DNA of 64,000 nt from Allium sativum (lineage: Eukaryota; Streptophyta; Magnoliopsida; Asparagales; Amaryllidaceae), in NCBI GenBank assembly GCA_030737875.1, contig CM060923.1, forward strand, positions 499,250,453-499,314,452, written 5' to 3'. The notes under the pieces are model-generated. The model did not search any database. It saw nothing but the letters and a program-made list of their open reading frames with translations, and was not told the DNA's origin. The translations under genes and the position numbers were made by a program. Shown piece after piece: positions 34,000-44,517 of this stretch. The first letter of the stretch is position 1. Each line of letters begins with the position of its first letter.

Positions 34000-34918
34000 T
34001 GTTAGACCAAAAAATGGTCCTAACACCCAAATCGTCGTATTTCGAGCATAGGATATGAAGAAATAATCAAAAAATAGAGAAAAAAGCAAGACAACGAGAT
34101 TTTTATAGTGGTTCGGCGTTAACGAGCCTACGTCCACTTCATATTTTCTCATTTCACTCATAGATTACAATTACAATGAATATTGTCTTTCAATCACTTG
34201 AATTCAATGAATAATTCTCTCCGAATGCATTGAATTTATTGGGGAAGATGGTGGTTATTCATGGAGAAGTGTTGGCCATGGCAGCCATGGATGAGGAGAT
34301 GCCAAAAAGTCCCTTGAAAATGCCCTCTGAAGGTGTATTTATAGCTGTAGGAAAGCTCCTGGGAGGACTGGTTCGTGACGGGGTACGTGGCAGGCGATCC
34401 AGAAAAATAGGAGAGCCAGTAGCCTTGAGAATAGGTCAAAACAAGCTGCGTGTGAACAGGTCCGAAGGTCGGATCGCGGTCATGGGTCGGATCGCGGTCA
34501 TAGGTCGGATCGGATCGCATAGGCAAGGGCGGATCGGATCGCGGTCATAGGTCGGATCGGATCGCGTAGGCAAGGGCGGATCGGATCGCGGTCATATGCC
34601 AACTTACACCCGTTCACGGAAATGGGCGTAACTTTCAAACCGTAAGTCCGATTGAGCCAAACCAAAGCTCAAACTGAAGCTAATTCAAAGGACTACGAGT
34701 ATATGAGGTGAATATATCCAAATGAAGTCATTTGATAGGGTTTTCGGACCAGTTTATACTGATGTTGTGATTTTGACCAAATTGCCTTGTGTCTTCTGAC
34801 GATGCTTCCAATGCCAGAGAGCTGTGTTATGCAGAGATTTCATATGAGACAGCATTTACCCAGAGGTGTGTCAACATGATCTTTGCTTTGGGTAGCCTGG
34901 CCACAAAGCAGGCTAACA
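34000..34918 (-). repeat. Tat element LTR, right copy (5' LTR of the minus-strand element)
   Basis: 919 bp, ends TGTTAG/CTAACA, same content as the left LTR minus one 18-bp repeat unit. The minus-strand TATA candidate TATAAATA is at 34336-34343. Confidence 0.93.
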
Positions 34919-34923
34919 ACAAG
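34919..34923. repeat. Target site duplication ACAAG, right
   Basis: It directly follows the LTR end CTAACA and is identical to 24663-24667. Confidence 0.9.
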
Positions 34924-35090
34924 CAACTAAATTCATCGTCATTTCCATTATGACTTAAAGCAAATTTAATAAATTCATGTGCATCGTTATAAAAATATTT
35001 CTGTATTGAATCGATTCTTGAAAATAACGATAATAATAATAGTAGTAGTAGTAGCAGCAGCAGCAACAGCAACAGTAAAAAATATGGTTC
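34924..35090 (-). pseudogene. CACTA transposase-associated domain remnant right of the Tat insertion
   Basis: The minus strand reads SIQKYFYNDAHEFIKFALSH then NGNDDEFSCL, resembling the Y...GV..FI.FA...I.C pattern of the Transpos_assoc domain at the N-terminus of plant TNP2 transposases. The LTR insertion cuts the codon run, and removing it with one ACAAG continues the same frame at 24667. Some expected Cys residues are missing. Confidence 0.5.
35029..35076. repeat. Trinucleotide microsatellite (AAT/AGT/AGC/AAC)
   Basis: A run of imperfect trinucleotides, AATAATAAT to AGTAGTAGT to AGCAGCAGC to AACAGCAAC. Confidence 0.9.
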
Positions 35091-35102
35091 CTTCATTACC
35101 AA

Positions 35103-36603
35103 TAATTTTTAGTTATAGTCGTTATTTGATATTTTGGGGTCTTGAAAATTTCTTGTTTTGACAAAATAATTGATCATTTTTTCCTATTTCAATAAATATG
35201 ATAGAAACTAAAAAAAAAGATATAGTAAGATTTGAAAAATCGACAAGCAACATTATTTCAGTGGTTATGCACTTCAATTTTGATGCAGGTGTCACATGTT
35301 CGAAACTTACATAGCGTCATACCGAAATATAAATATTTAGTATGTTGTATACTATTCTGGGACCTGCAATACTGATGTATACTGCTATATAAGTATCCAA
35401 TTTCCAAAAAAAGCAAATCCAGAAATTATGATTATTTTGAATTGACATTTTGTTTTTCAATTTTTTTATATTTTAATTTTTCATTACTTCTATAATATAT
35501 TATTATTTTTACCTTTTTATAAAAATTTATTTTCAATTTTAACAAATTTTGAATACAAGTTTATATTTTCACTTTATTATTTTAGACTTTTGATAGTCGG
35601 TTATCGTACTTTTCATTGCACAGACAATAATAATTACATTTTGCAAATCATTCCATCTTACAATTGGATAAAATTTCACCAACCCTTTCCCTTTGTTCTC
35701 CAATCATACATAAATTGGTATACATAGGAAGCAAAGATGAAGTTATGTCGAAATTTTGTGAACCGTTTAAGATGCAGTAATCTACAAAAGGTAATTATTA
35801 TATTGTACTTTTAACTTGTTCAATGCATAAACATATGTGACAAATAATGAAAATTGATGTTCGTTTTATAGTAAAAAACGAAAATTTGTATAACGATCAT
35901 ATACAATATTGGTCGGACATGACAAAAAGAATCTAAGGAATCTAAAAATTAAAGTACATTATACATTAATTCGTTATTTGAATTTGTAACAATTAAAAAG
36001 CTACTATTTTTTTTTTAACATTTTAGTGAACGCTAATATGAGTTTATTACACACTAATAAAAATTAACATTATGTAATAATTTATTTATATTACTGCATG
36101 CTACATACATGTAAACTAAATTTATATGTAACTAATGGTAACGACAAATGTAACGATCTGAAAATTTAAACAGTTTAAATAACGTATCATGTATGTAACT
36201 GAAATTTTACTTAAGAATTTTAAGATTTCACCTTCCGGAGCTGGAGAGCTGTTGAAGGTCGTATCTCTGTCTATTTATCTATTTCAGTTATTCCCCATTT
36301 CTATTATTGGTTTAGCTCAATCATTTACTTATGTATTAGTGAAATCCTACATTTTTAGGCTTTCGTTGTATCTGATTTTGTAACTATGATATTATGTATT
36401 ATTTTGAGATTTTGTATATAGTAGCTTCGTGAACTAGTATTGTATTTTATTTATTCCGCAAAGAGATATTCTGTTTTTTACGTCTTTGATTTAACTATGA
36501 TTCTGTGATGATTTTATCTTTAACCGCACAACAATAACAATCTGTAATTTCGAACAATTTGAGTTGGTTCTATTATCGACTTGAAAGACTCGAAAAACAG
36601 GTC
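35103..36603. other. AT-rich DNA, no gene seen
   Basis: It may include the undetected far end of the CACTA element. No protein, RNA or terminal repeat was supported. Confidence 0.4.
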
Positions 36604-36860
36604 ATTACATCTAATAAAGATAAGGTGGATACCCAGTGCCAAAGGCTCCCGTACTCAAGCGCGAGAGGACTTCCCAGGTCAGTTTCCCGTCCTAGTACTA
36701 TTCTCACGGCTTTCCGGGCTCTGCGGGTGGTCGATTAGTACGCACAGCCTTTCCCTTACATATGTGAAGAGACCGGGACTCGAACCTGCGCGCTTCATAT
36801 TACCAGCCGGGTAATCTTACCGCTGCGTCAGGCACCACCTTATTACATCTAATAAAGATA
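36604..36860 (-). mobile_element. SINE-like element: tRNA-like head with 5S-rRNA-like body
   Basis: Perfect 19-bp direct repeats ATTACATCTAATAAAGATA at 36604-36622 and 36842-36860 flank about 219 bp. On the minus strand the 5' part carries a box A-like TGACGCAGCGG (36820-36830) and a perfect box B GGTTCGAGTCC (36776-36786), the pol III promoter of a tRNA. Downstream, 36705-36665 matches the 3' half of plant 5S rRNA (TAGTACTAGGA, GGG, CCTGGGAAGTCCTC). The ends are short inverted repeats AAGGTGG/CCACCTT. No poly(A) tail. The long target duplications indicate retroposition by a LINE-type machinery. Confidence 0.85.
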
Positions 36861-39800
36861 TTATGTAAATAAATCATTTTGCCAATATTTTAGCTAACAT
36901 ATAAACTAATACTAAATTATGTTACACTAACACCGCATACATCAATCAACAAAAGTAGCCTTATTTAACATTAATATTTGAATTTAAACACTAATAACCA
37001 TAATTAGCATTTCCAAATCAACCAATATACACTTTTAACTTATTAATATGCTATTATCGATAAATCTAATTACAAATTAGCACTCACAATTCAAATAATT
37101 TGTTTAAGGAAAGAATGTATAATTTTGGCCGAACTGGTAGAAATATGGATATTCCAATTTGATAAAGAATTCGACGGACTATTATGGCTTTTGACGGCTA
37201 GAGATGGATTTGAATGGAATTGAGGATTTGAGATTTTGGTTTAGGGTTTAGAAAGAGAGGGAGCATGAGGAAGAAAATGGATTCAGCTGCAACAATAGTT
37301 GTGACTTTCCGATGGCCGTCAAGGACCACACTTCAACGGTTTTTGTTAGCTGTTGAATATAATAATTTATGTTTTCTCCCTATTTACACTAAATTAAGTT
37401 TAACCGAATCTATTTAAAATTTCAGTTTGTGGCAATTTTTTTTTACAATAACTCACTTTTATTTCTAAATATTAAAAAGGTTATTCTTATACGTTACAAT
37501 GCTTTTTTTTAGCAATTTACAATTAATTGTAAAATTTATAAATATTTAACATAATAAATTCATATAGAATAAAGTATTTGGTAAAAAGATCATTTTCTTA
37601 AATCTTTTGTCGGTTCAATATATTTAGGGTATACGACCGAATTGTGAAAGGAAAATAAACAGGTTTAAGGTATCAACTTTTATTTTAAAAGTTATAGCTC
37701 TTCGCCGACATTTAGACTAAAATCTTTCTTTTGAAGGTCAAATGATCCCCAAACGAGATGAATTCAAACCACTATTTCATATTATGTATTTATCCAACCT
37801 GTATGGTTGGATTTAAAAAACATATAGAAAAAAATAGACTTCGGACAAGCGATTTTCATAGAAGTTGTTCTAACAATATATATCAAGTGTTATACAACAA
37901 CTTAGAAAATAATGTATTTTGAATCTAATTTTCTTTTTACCTTTTTATTCTCTCCATACGAATCGGATACATATATTGTAAAAGTGTATGTGATCCGAAT
38001 TTCATCTTGTTTGAAAATCGTTTGACCTTCGAACAAAAGGTTTTTAGTCGAACAAAAATGAAGGACTATAAATTTGAGAATTAAGATCGACACCCTAAAT
38101 CTATTAAGTTTTTTTTATCACATGCCTTACAGCGTGCGCTTCGTGCATGATGATGGAACACTTTTCACACATTTTTTTTTCTGTTTTGCAAATTATATAT
38201 GTTTAATTTATTCAAAAGAAAATGATTTTTGTAAAAAATTAACTATATTTTTACGTTGAAATCATGTTTTATTGGTTTGATTTTTTATTTCTACGTTAGA
38301 AGATCTAATTTCTATTAGTTTAATTTTTTTAGTAATATTAATTTGTAAAAATGAACTTATAAAGTTTATTTGCTAGATCCTATTTCTAAAATATATCTTC
38401 ATGCTTAAAATTAGAATCTACAAATAAACATGAGGAGCGTTCTGTTATAATTTCAAACTATCCCTCCTTAAAAATATGATATAACAGTTAAAATAATTTA
38501 CAAATTTAAAATATCCGTTCATGTTTAAAATTAGGATCTAACAAACAAACATTATTTTAAAAATAAATACCATAATCAGAAGCGATTTAAAATTTGGGCT
38601 ATAATTGAAATTATGAATTTATATTTTTGGCTATAATTCATGATGTGGATATATTAGATGTTCCATTGAACATTTAATTCCCCTGAAATTTCCATAGGTA
38701 AATATTTGCATCATGTATTATTTCCTTATGAAGGAAATATTTATTCATAGAACTTGATGAGAAGTGCTCGTAATCAAAATTTATATATTCTTTTTAACTC
38801 TCTGATTACTTGCACACAATAAAGTGCACAGTTTTATTTCTCTTACATTTTAGTTGTGTTCATACCATATACAATAAATATTTGTCGTCCTTACCAGGGT
38901 TATTAACGAATGGCATGGAGATAACTTTTCTATCAATGATCGACGTGGGTCCACTGATGTTATATATTGTCATTTGTAGTTTGTTTGACATAGTGTTTGC
39001 TAACCTTGGATATACAAGCCGAACCTTAGATATACAAGCCGGAGTATCCTGCATAAGTTTAGTCGCCCTGAGATATACAAGCCAGATTATCCTGCATAAG
39101 TTAAGTTTGAAAATTGATTGTATATTTAATCGGGCTTTAAAAAATTAATTGATTATTAAATGATGATACACTGCTATAGATTCTGCAGCCAGCATCATTA
39201 AAAGTTACTCCTATTCACATTATTTAATTCAACTACGCAAGGATGCTACTACTTTCTCCAAAAAATAGTCAATTGCAATTTTTTTTTGTATCCTTCCATT
39301 TTTAGTTTATAAATGCTTGCATGTGTCAAAATCCTTGATATGTCTGTTTTCAAATAGGCATGTATTCTTCATTGTTAGATTTGTTTGCATTTAGTGCTAA
39401 TTACTTCTCTTGATGTTTTATGTGAGTTTCAATGATGTAAAATTAGAAAAGAATGACCATGCGTATTAGGTGCAGTATTGGGGTAGCAATTAATGAAATA
39501 TTTTTGGTATAGTAATTAATGAAATGTTTTATTAGGGCACTAATTAATGAAATCTAAATTAGCCGAATTGAAACTCTAGATACACTTAGTAACTTAGTCA
39601 TCATACCTAACTCCCACCTTCTGTTGAGGGATATGGAATGATGCAATCAAACATATGCAACCAGTTAAAAACAGATGAAAATTTTGGTATCAAAATTGGT
39701 TCTAACTGACATATTTTAGCTTTATCCAAATTTCTTCTTTGGATTAACTTAGACATAGTGATATGCTTATATATTCTTCTGTATTTCAGATATATTCACC

Positions 39801-39959
39801 TGCTCCACAGGCCTGAAATTGCATACGGCTTGTTTGCAAATGCTTACATGGTTGTTTGTTTATTATTACTCCAGTGATTCATATTTATATGTTTTGGATA
39901 TGTATCCACATTTCTAATGCTAATTATGGATATTCATACATAAATATTTGTTCTTTCAG
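36861..39959. other. AT-rich intergenic DNA
   Basis: No gene is supported. 39010-39097 holds three GATATACAAGCC-type short repeats and two copies of ATCCTGCATAAGTT. Confidence 0.5.
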
Positions 39960-40170
39960 GTGTTGAGGAGCGATTACGTTATCTTGAGCAAAAGTTTAAG
40001 AGATCTGTGCATCAAAAATTTCCTTGAGTTGTTGATATTGTATTTGGATCAAATGCTAGAACTGTAAATGCATGGGTTTTTAGTACAAAAGCAGTTAACG
40101 TCGCAAATCAGTGGTATAATGTCATCTCATCAACTTTGGCCTTCAACACCATCAACTTTGGCCTTCAACA
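39960..40170 (+). pseudogene. Coding-like exon remnant, unidentified
   Basis: After the acceptor CTTTCAG, one frame reads VEERLRYLEQKFKRSVHQKF, a stop, then VVDIVFGSNARTVNAWVFST. The bias and near-complete openness look like former coding sequence, but I do not recognise the family. The single stop makes a functional exon unlikely. Confidence 0.35.
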
Positions 40171-40213
40171 CCGTTGCTAAGGTTCTTATAGTTTAGTTCT
40201 TGTAAAATGTAGC

Positions 40214-40320
<107 letters not shown>

Positions 40321-40648
40321 ATATTTATCAGTTAAAGCCCTTAATTCCTCTTCTTCTTTCTCTCTCTCTCTCTCTTTTTTTTTTTTTTTTGGATTTCAAA
40401 TACAGAGCACGAAGACTAGGGAAGTCACTTGGAACTCCTGCTAGAAAATAGTATAAATATGAGGGGACTATTACAGCAGGTTCACATAAACCAAATACTG
40501 CAGTTTGTCAAGTGTACTTCACCCCCAATGTGAAGTTGGAAGAATTATCTATATGGAGATATTTCGCCATTCAAAGTCCTTAAATGGTGCCCCACTGACC
40601 GAGACCATGATCCGTCTTTCTAGAACGTTGGTACTTCTATTGGGAACA

Positions 40649-40975
40649 TGGAACTGGGTGCCCTTAGTGATTGCTTAGATATAGTAGTCTGCTCTTCAGA
40701 ACAGCCCCCTTTAAGGCCACATGGTTGCCCTCGAGAAATGTTTGTAATGTTGAATGGAGACCACAACGATTTGTGTTATTATAGCCTGGGAGAACTGTAC
40801 AGGTCATAGGGTAAGGTAAAGGCAGTTTTAAAGCATGATGCATGTTGTAGAAGTAGGCATATGATGAAATTTGTGTTATTATAGCCTGGGAGAACTGTAT
40901 AGGTCGAACATTTCCTATGAAGTCCTGGATGAAATTGTCGCTACCCCTCATCTTCTCTTTTGCAAGGTTAAAGTT
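40649..40975 (+). pseudogene. Coding-like fragment with a 100-bp-spaced internal duplication
   Basis: An ATG frame at 40649-40809 reads MELGALSDCLDIVVCSSEQP to LCYYSLGELYRS. The block encoding LCYYSLGELYR recurs 100 bp later (about 40870-40906) and continues SNISYEVLDEIVATPHLLFC. The protein family is not recognised. It looks like a gene fragment with a partial duplication. Confidence 0.35.
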
Positions 40976-41061
40976 GCCGCCACTGTAACCCTTGCCCTCC
41001 TTGACAAAGCTCACTGCTTGTCTTGGCCCTTGAAATTTAATCTCTTCATGAACGTTTGTTC

Positions 41062-41394
41062 TAATGGCAACAAATCAGCTACATTCACAAGGGGCTGAGA
41101 GACAATTCTGTTGTTATGATAGGGAAGAATACCTTGATTAGACGTCGCATTAGAGTTAACGCTGAGAAAACTGGCAACAAAGAGTGTCTTATTCTGCTTC
41201 CATCGCTTGTGGTATGATGCTTTTTGCATTGACTTTTGACGTTCCAAGGTTACTTTTTTCTATTACAACTGTATCATTGGTCATTCTTTTATGGGCTTGA
41301 TGTCTGATGTTTGGCTTTTGTTCAGGGAAACGTTGGGTTGATCTTCACAGAAGGAGATCTCAAGGAAGTCAGTGAGGAGGTTGCCAAATACAAG
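41062..41394 (+). pseudogene. RPP0: Ribosomal protein P0 (60S acidic) gene fragment
   Basis: Two exon pieces: about 41062-41211 encodes KGLRDNSVVMIGKNTLIRRR then IRVNAEKTGNKE; after an intron (41212-41325, GT...CAG), 41326-41394 encodes [20 protein letters not shown] then KYK. Both match the N-terminal half of plant P0, the base of the ribosomal stalk. The start codon region, the next exon (GAPARVG) and the C-terminus are missing, and substitutions at conserved sites suggest a decayed fragment. Preserved splice sites argue against a processed retrocopy. Confidence 0.85.
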
Positions 41395-41917
41395 GTTTGT
41401 TGTTGACATATGACATAGTTGCGCTAAACTGTTGAATTGGGATGTATGATAATTTTATATGACAATTAAACATATCAGCATGTCCAGATAACGAAGTAAG
41501 ATAAGCGTGTAACATTGGATCTCCATTGAATGTTATAACAAATAAATATGCCTAGTCAGAATTCATAGGGGTTGATAATATTATTTGTCATCAATGTATG
41601 TAAGTGTCTTTTGTATGAACTGTTTTTTGTGCTGGATGCTTGTGCTGATAATAATTTATTACAGTAAAGCAGTTATTTTATTAGAAATCATTGGCGGTTA
41701 AAAGTTCATTTCTAATAGTAAAACAGCCATTTTCATGGATGCAAAGAAGGTGCAAAAGGTTTATATATAGCTGGGCTTGAATCCTTAGAAATCCAAATGT
41801 TATCTGTATAAATATGATAATTGGTATGTGGGTTTGAAAAATTAGTTTAATGGAGATTTAACAATGATATCAAGAAAGTTAACGAAAATACTGAGATGGT
41901 TTGTTAATTGTATGCAG

Positions 41918-42020
41918 TTCAGTTGTGCAGCATGCTGGAGAAATGATGCTGGCAATCACTGATACAGAAATTATGCAGTGTGCAGCAGCATGTAGTGTAT
42001 TGTTGCCTGAGGTGGGAAGG
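41918..42020 (+). pseudogene. Unidentified exon-like block
   Basis: Bounded by AG before 41918 and the donor AAG/GTAAGC. One frame is fully open: SVVQHAGEMMLAITDTEIMQ then CAAACSVLLPEVGR. Splice signals and openness suggest an exon; the family is not recognised, and it need not belong to the P0 fragment. Confidence 0.35.
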
Positions 42021-42778
42021 TAAGCAACTGCCATAAGTTATTAAGTTGTGACAAAGTGCAGGATTGTACACATTCAAATTTATTTTTTGATAATAAATTT
42101 AACCTCCAGGAGAACATTTATATTATATAATTGAAATTCCTAGTAAAAAAAACGATGAAATGTACTTCACAGTTCTTCATCATGATAGGGTGCGGCGAAA
42201 GGTCATCACTAAAAAGTACTTTTATCAACAATAGATAGAATTTCAACGGAATCAAATCTTTGATCTCTTCATTTTTACTCTATTTCATAGATGATAAATC
42301 AAGCTATTTTGGAAACTAAAACTGGATCAATTAAGCAAAGATTTATAGAGGATAAATTAGATATTTTTTTTTCCAAATATTATGTTACCATGCCACACTC
42401 AAAGGTCTATAAAACAAATAAAGGTGCATTCTTAATGAACTATAACGGGAAATTTGAGCGTGACATTTGAGTGTGGTACTGTAGCAAACGAGAATGTGTT
42501 TTTTGCTACGAACGGGGCATTTGAGCGTGATATTTAATTGTTAAATTATTTGTTATGAATTAATTAAATACCGATTTTTAAATGGCCCGTTAAATCTAAT
42601 TAGCGAATGTGTTAAAACCATTTTAAACAATAATTTAATCGATGCAAATACATTATAACAACATTAAGCATTAACAGTCTACAAAAAAAAATGACATTAA
42701 GCATTAACAAATAGTCTACAGTAGTTATTAAGAATTAATAAACAATGTACAACAAAATATTAAGAACTTTGGATGAAT

Positions 42779-42839
42779 GTGGGACTTGATCCCCGGTCTA
42801 TCTAGAGCAAAGCATGCACATATGTCAACTGAGCTAAAT
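42779..42839 (-). other. tRNA-like sequence in block X1
   Basis: The minus strand reads TTTAGCTCAGTTGAC...GGGGATCAAGTCCC, resembling the D arm and T arm (boxes A and B) of a tRNA. Counterparts are at 48092-48154 and 56640-56700. No intact cloverleaf, so it is probably a decayed tRNA-derived element carried with the block. Confidence 0.35.
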
Positions 42840-43670
42840 ATATTTTCATTAATTAATCAAATTAGACATTTTAATTGTTTGTGTCGGATGCATCTGACAC
42901 GTCCGACGCAAACAACTCAATTTCTCTCGTTCACAAAGCGTGCAGTTTGCCTGATTGGAGTCGTTGCTGGCGTCGGACGAACGGGGCCTAAGAATGAAAT
43001 GTACACAGTAGGTTATTATAAGTGTAGTGCTAAAAGCACCCAGAAATATGCTGCTTAATACCAATACAAAAATTAATTAGTGCTAATTAATCCATATGCT
43101 TCTAAATACCACTCCTGATTCTCCATTCAGTGCCTAATCATCGAACAAAAACGGTTCGTTTCTTCTCCATCATGGCATAAAACAACCATAACTAAACTTA
43201 GATCACGGCATAAAACAACAAAGAGTCAATAATTTCAAAAAATAATAATTAAGAAACCCTGGGTTTCAATCGAAAATCATTTTTGACTTACGCAACTTAG
43301 ATGAAGATGGTTTTTTGAGTAATCGCGCCAACTTCTTGGATGCTCTTGTGGATGTTCTCATCATGCTGTTAGAACCAAATTGAGGACAAAGATGGTTCAC
43401 GGAAAGTAGAAGCTGATAGATATTGACGAAGCAGAAAATTAATTTTTTGGGTTTATGGTAGCCTATTTATGGTACCAGGTAGCATATTTAACTTTTGTAT
43501 AAGGTGGCCTGTAGCAATGGTATTAGGCAGCATATTTCTGGGTGCTTTTAGCATTACACTATTATTATTGGTTGCAGTAGGAACAAAAATTAATAAAAGC
43601 AAACAAGTCTGGTCTTACGGATAAAGGAACAAAAGGTTTTCGTTTCTGATTTCTTCTCCATGTTCCTGAT

Positions 43671-44182
43671 TAGGGCCGTCAATTTCGTACACGACCCGAA
43701 ACTCGACTCGTAACCCGCACGAAAAAAACTCAACCCAACCCGACCCGATCCATATATAAACGGGTCATTTTCGGGTCAACCCGCTCTGACCCGTTTAATA
43801 AACGGGTGGGTTACGGGTTGACCCACAAATCCGTGGGTTGACCCGTCCTAACCCGTTTAACACAAAACATTGATAGTACCAAGCCTGATTGCCAAGCTGT
43901 ATAAAAATTAAAACCATTTTCATGAAAATGATCGGCCCCAGCCCAGTCCATTAGATTTATTTTAGGGCATTACCCGGTAGCCCCCGCATTCCCATTTCCC
44001 AATTACGACGGATTTCACAATTTGCCAAGCCGCTCCTTCCCGATTAGAATGTTTCTGTTGCAAATTAAACAGGTCAAACGGGTTGACTCGACCCGATCCG
44101 ATTAGATAAACGGGTTAGGCGGGTCGGGTCGAGTCAACCCATTTATAAACGGGTCGGGATCGGGTTGGCGATATCTAACCCG
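43671..44182. mobile_element. Insertion rich in AACGGGT/ACCCGTT in block X1
   Basis: The paralogous blocks X2 and X3 run from CTGATT straight to CTTCTC-rich sequence, while X1 contains about 512 bp starting TAGGGCCGTCAATTTCG. The left arm is full of GACCCGT and AACCCG, the right arm of ACGGGTT and GGGTCGGG, so the arms are broadly inverted. It resembles a non-autonomous hAT-type element, but the right terminus is degenerate and about 26 bp of target appear lost. Confidence 0.6.
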
Positions 44183-44517
44183 TTCTTCTCCGTATTTTTC
44201 TCAAATCCAATATTCTTCAATCCGGGTACCAACCGATTTATCAGATCTAACCCGCAAAACAACCCACCTTCCAAAACAACCTGCAAACGATTTCAAATTT
44301 GCATCACACCACTCAATTTATCCAATCTATGATTTTGTTCAACATCCTTGAATCCAGGTATCATCCTTTTATTTTTTTCCTTTGTTTGTTTAGTTCAAAT
44401 CTCTTTTTGACAGTCAAATTTAGATTTATCGTTCTGAAATGGTTTAGCTTGTTATGTTTTTTCTTTCTTATTTTGAAGGTCGGTTTGAATAATGTAGAAG
44501 ATTTTTCTTTCTTATTC

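Larger units (their letters stand above)
24668..34918 (-). mobile_element. Tat-type Ty3 LTR retrotransposon, complete but defective (10.25 kb)
   Basis: LTRs of 937 and 919 bp share TGTTAG...CTAACA ends and lie within ACAAG duplications. The minus orientation follows from a PBS-like motif inside the right LTR, a polypurine tract inside the left LTR, the LTR TATA sequence, and minus-strand RT/RNase H homology. Pol is broken by stops, and I could not find integrase after the RNase H connection region. By eye the LTRs differ at roughly 20 positions plus one 18-bp unit, so insertion looks fairly recent for such a damaged pol. This suggests a non-autonomous family moved in trans. Confidence 0.9.
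22644..35102 (-). mobile_element. CACTA (En/Spm) DNA transposon remnant, split by a nested Tat element
   Basis: The left end near 22644 reads CTACTACAAGAAAC, one base off the plant CACTA terminus, and leads into GGCGATTA- and CCGTCG-rich subterminal sequence. Minus-strand coding remnants run right to left: a transposase-associated-domain-like piece (34924-35090 continuing at 24667), a Transposase_24-like piece (about 24240-24390) and its C-terminal parts (23283-23715). Positions 24668-34918 are a later LTR retrotransposon. The other terminus was not found, so the right limit is only the last coding homology. Confidence 0.6.
42590..44517 (+). repeat. Array block X1 (promoter/5'UTR-like), with an internal insertion
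   Basis: It matches X2 (47880-48912) and X3 (56430-57440): each has AATCGATGCAAATACATTA, a tRNA-like stretch, GTCGGACGC palindromes, then AATCCGGGTACCAACCGATT and a donor-like CAG/GTAT before the LNK-like fragment. X1 carries an extra ~0.5-kb insertion. The layout resembles promoter plus 5'UTR exon plus intron of the duplicated gene. Confidence 0.75.
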
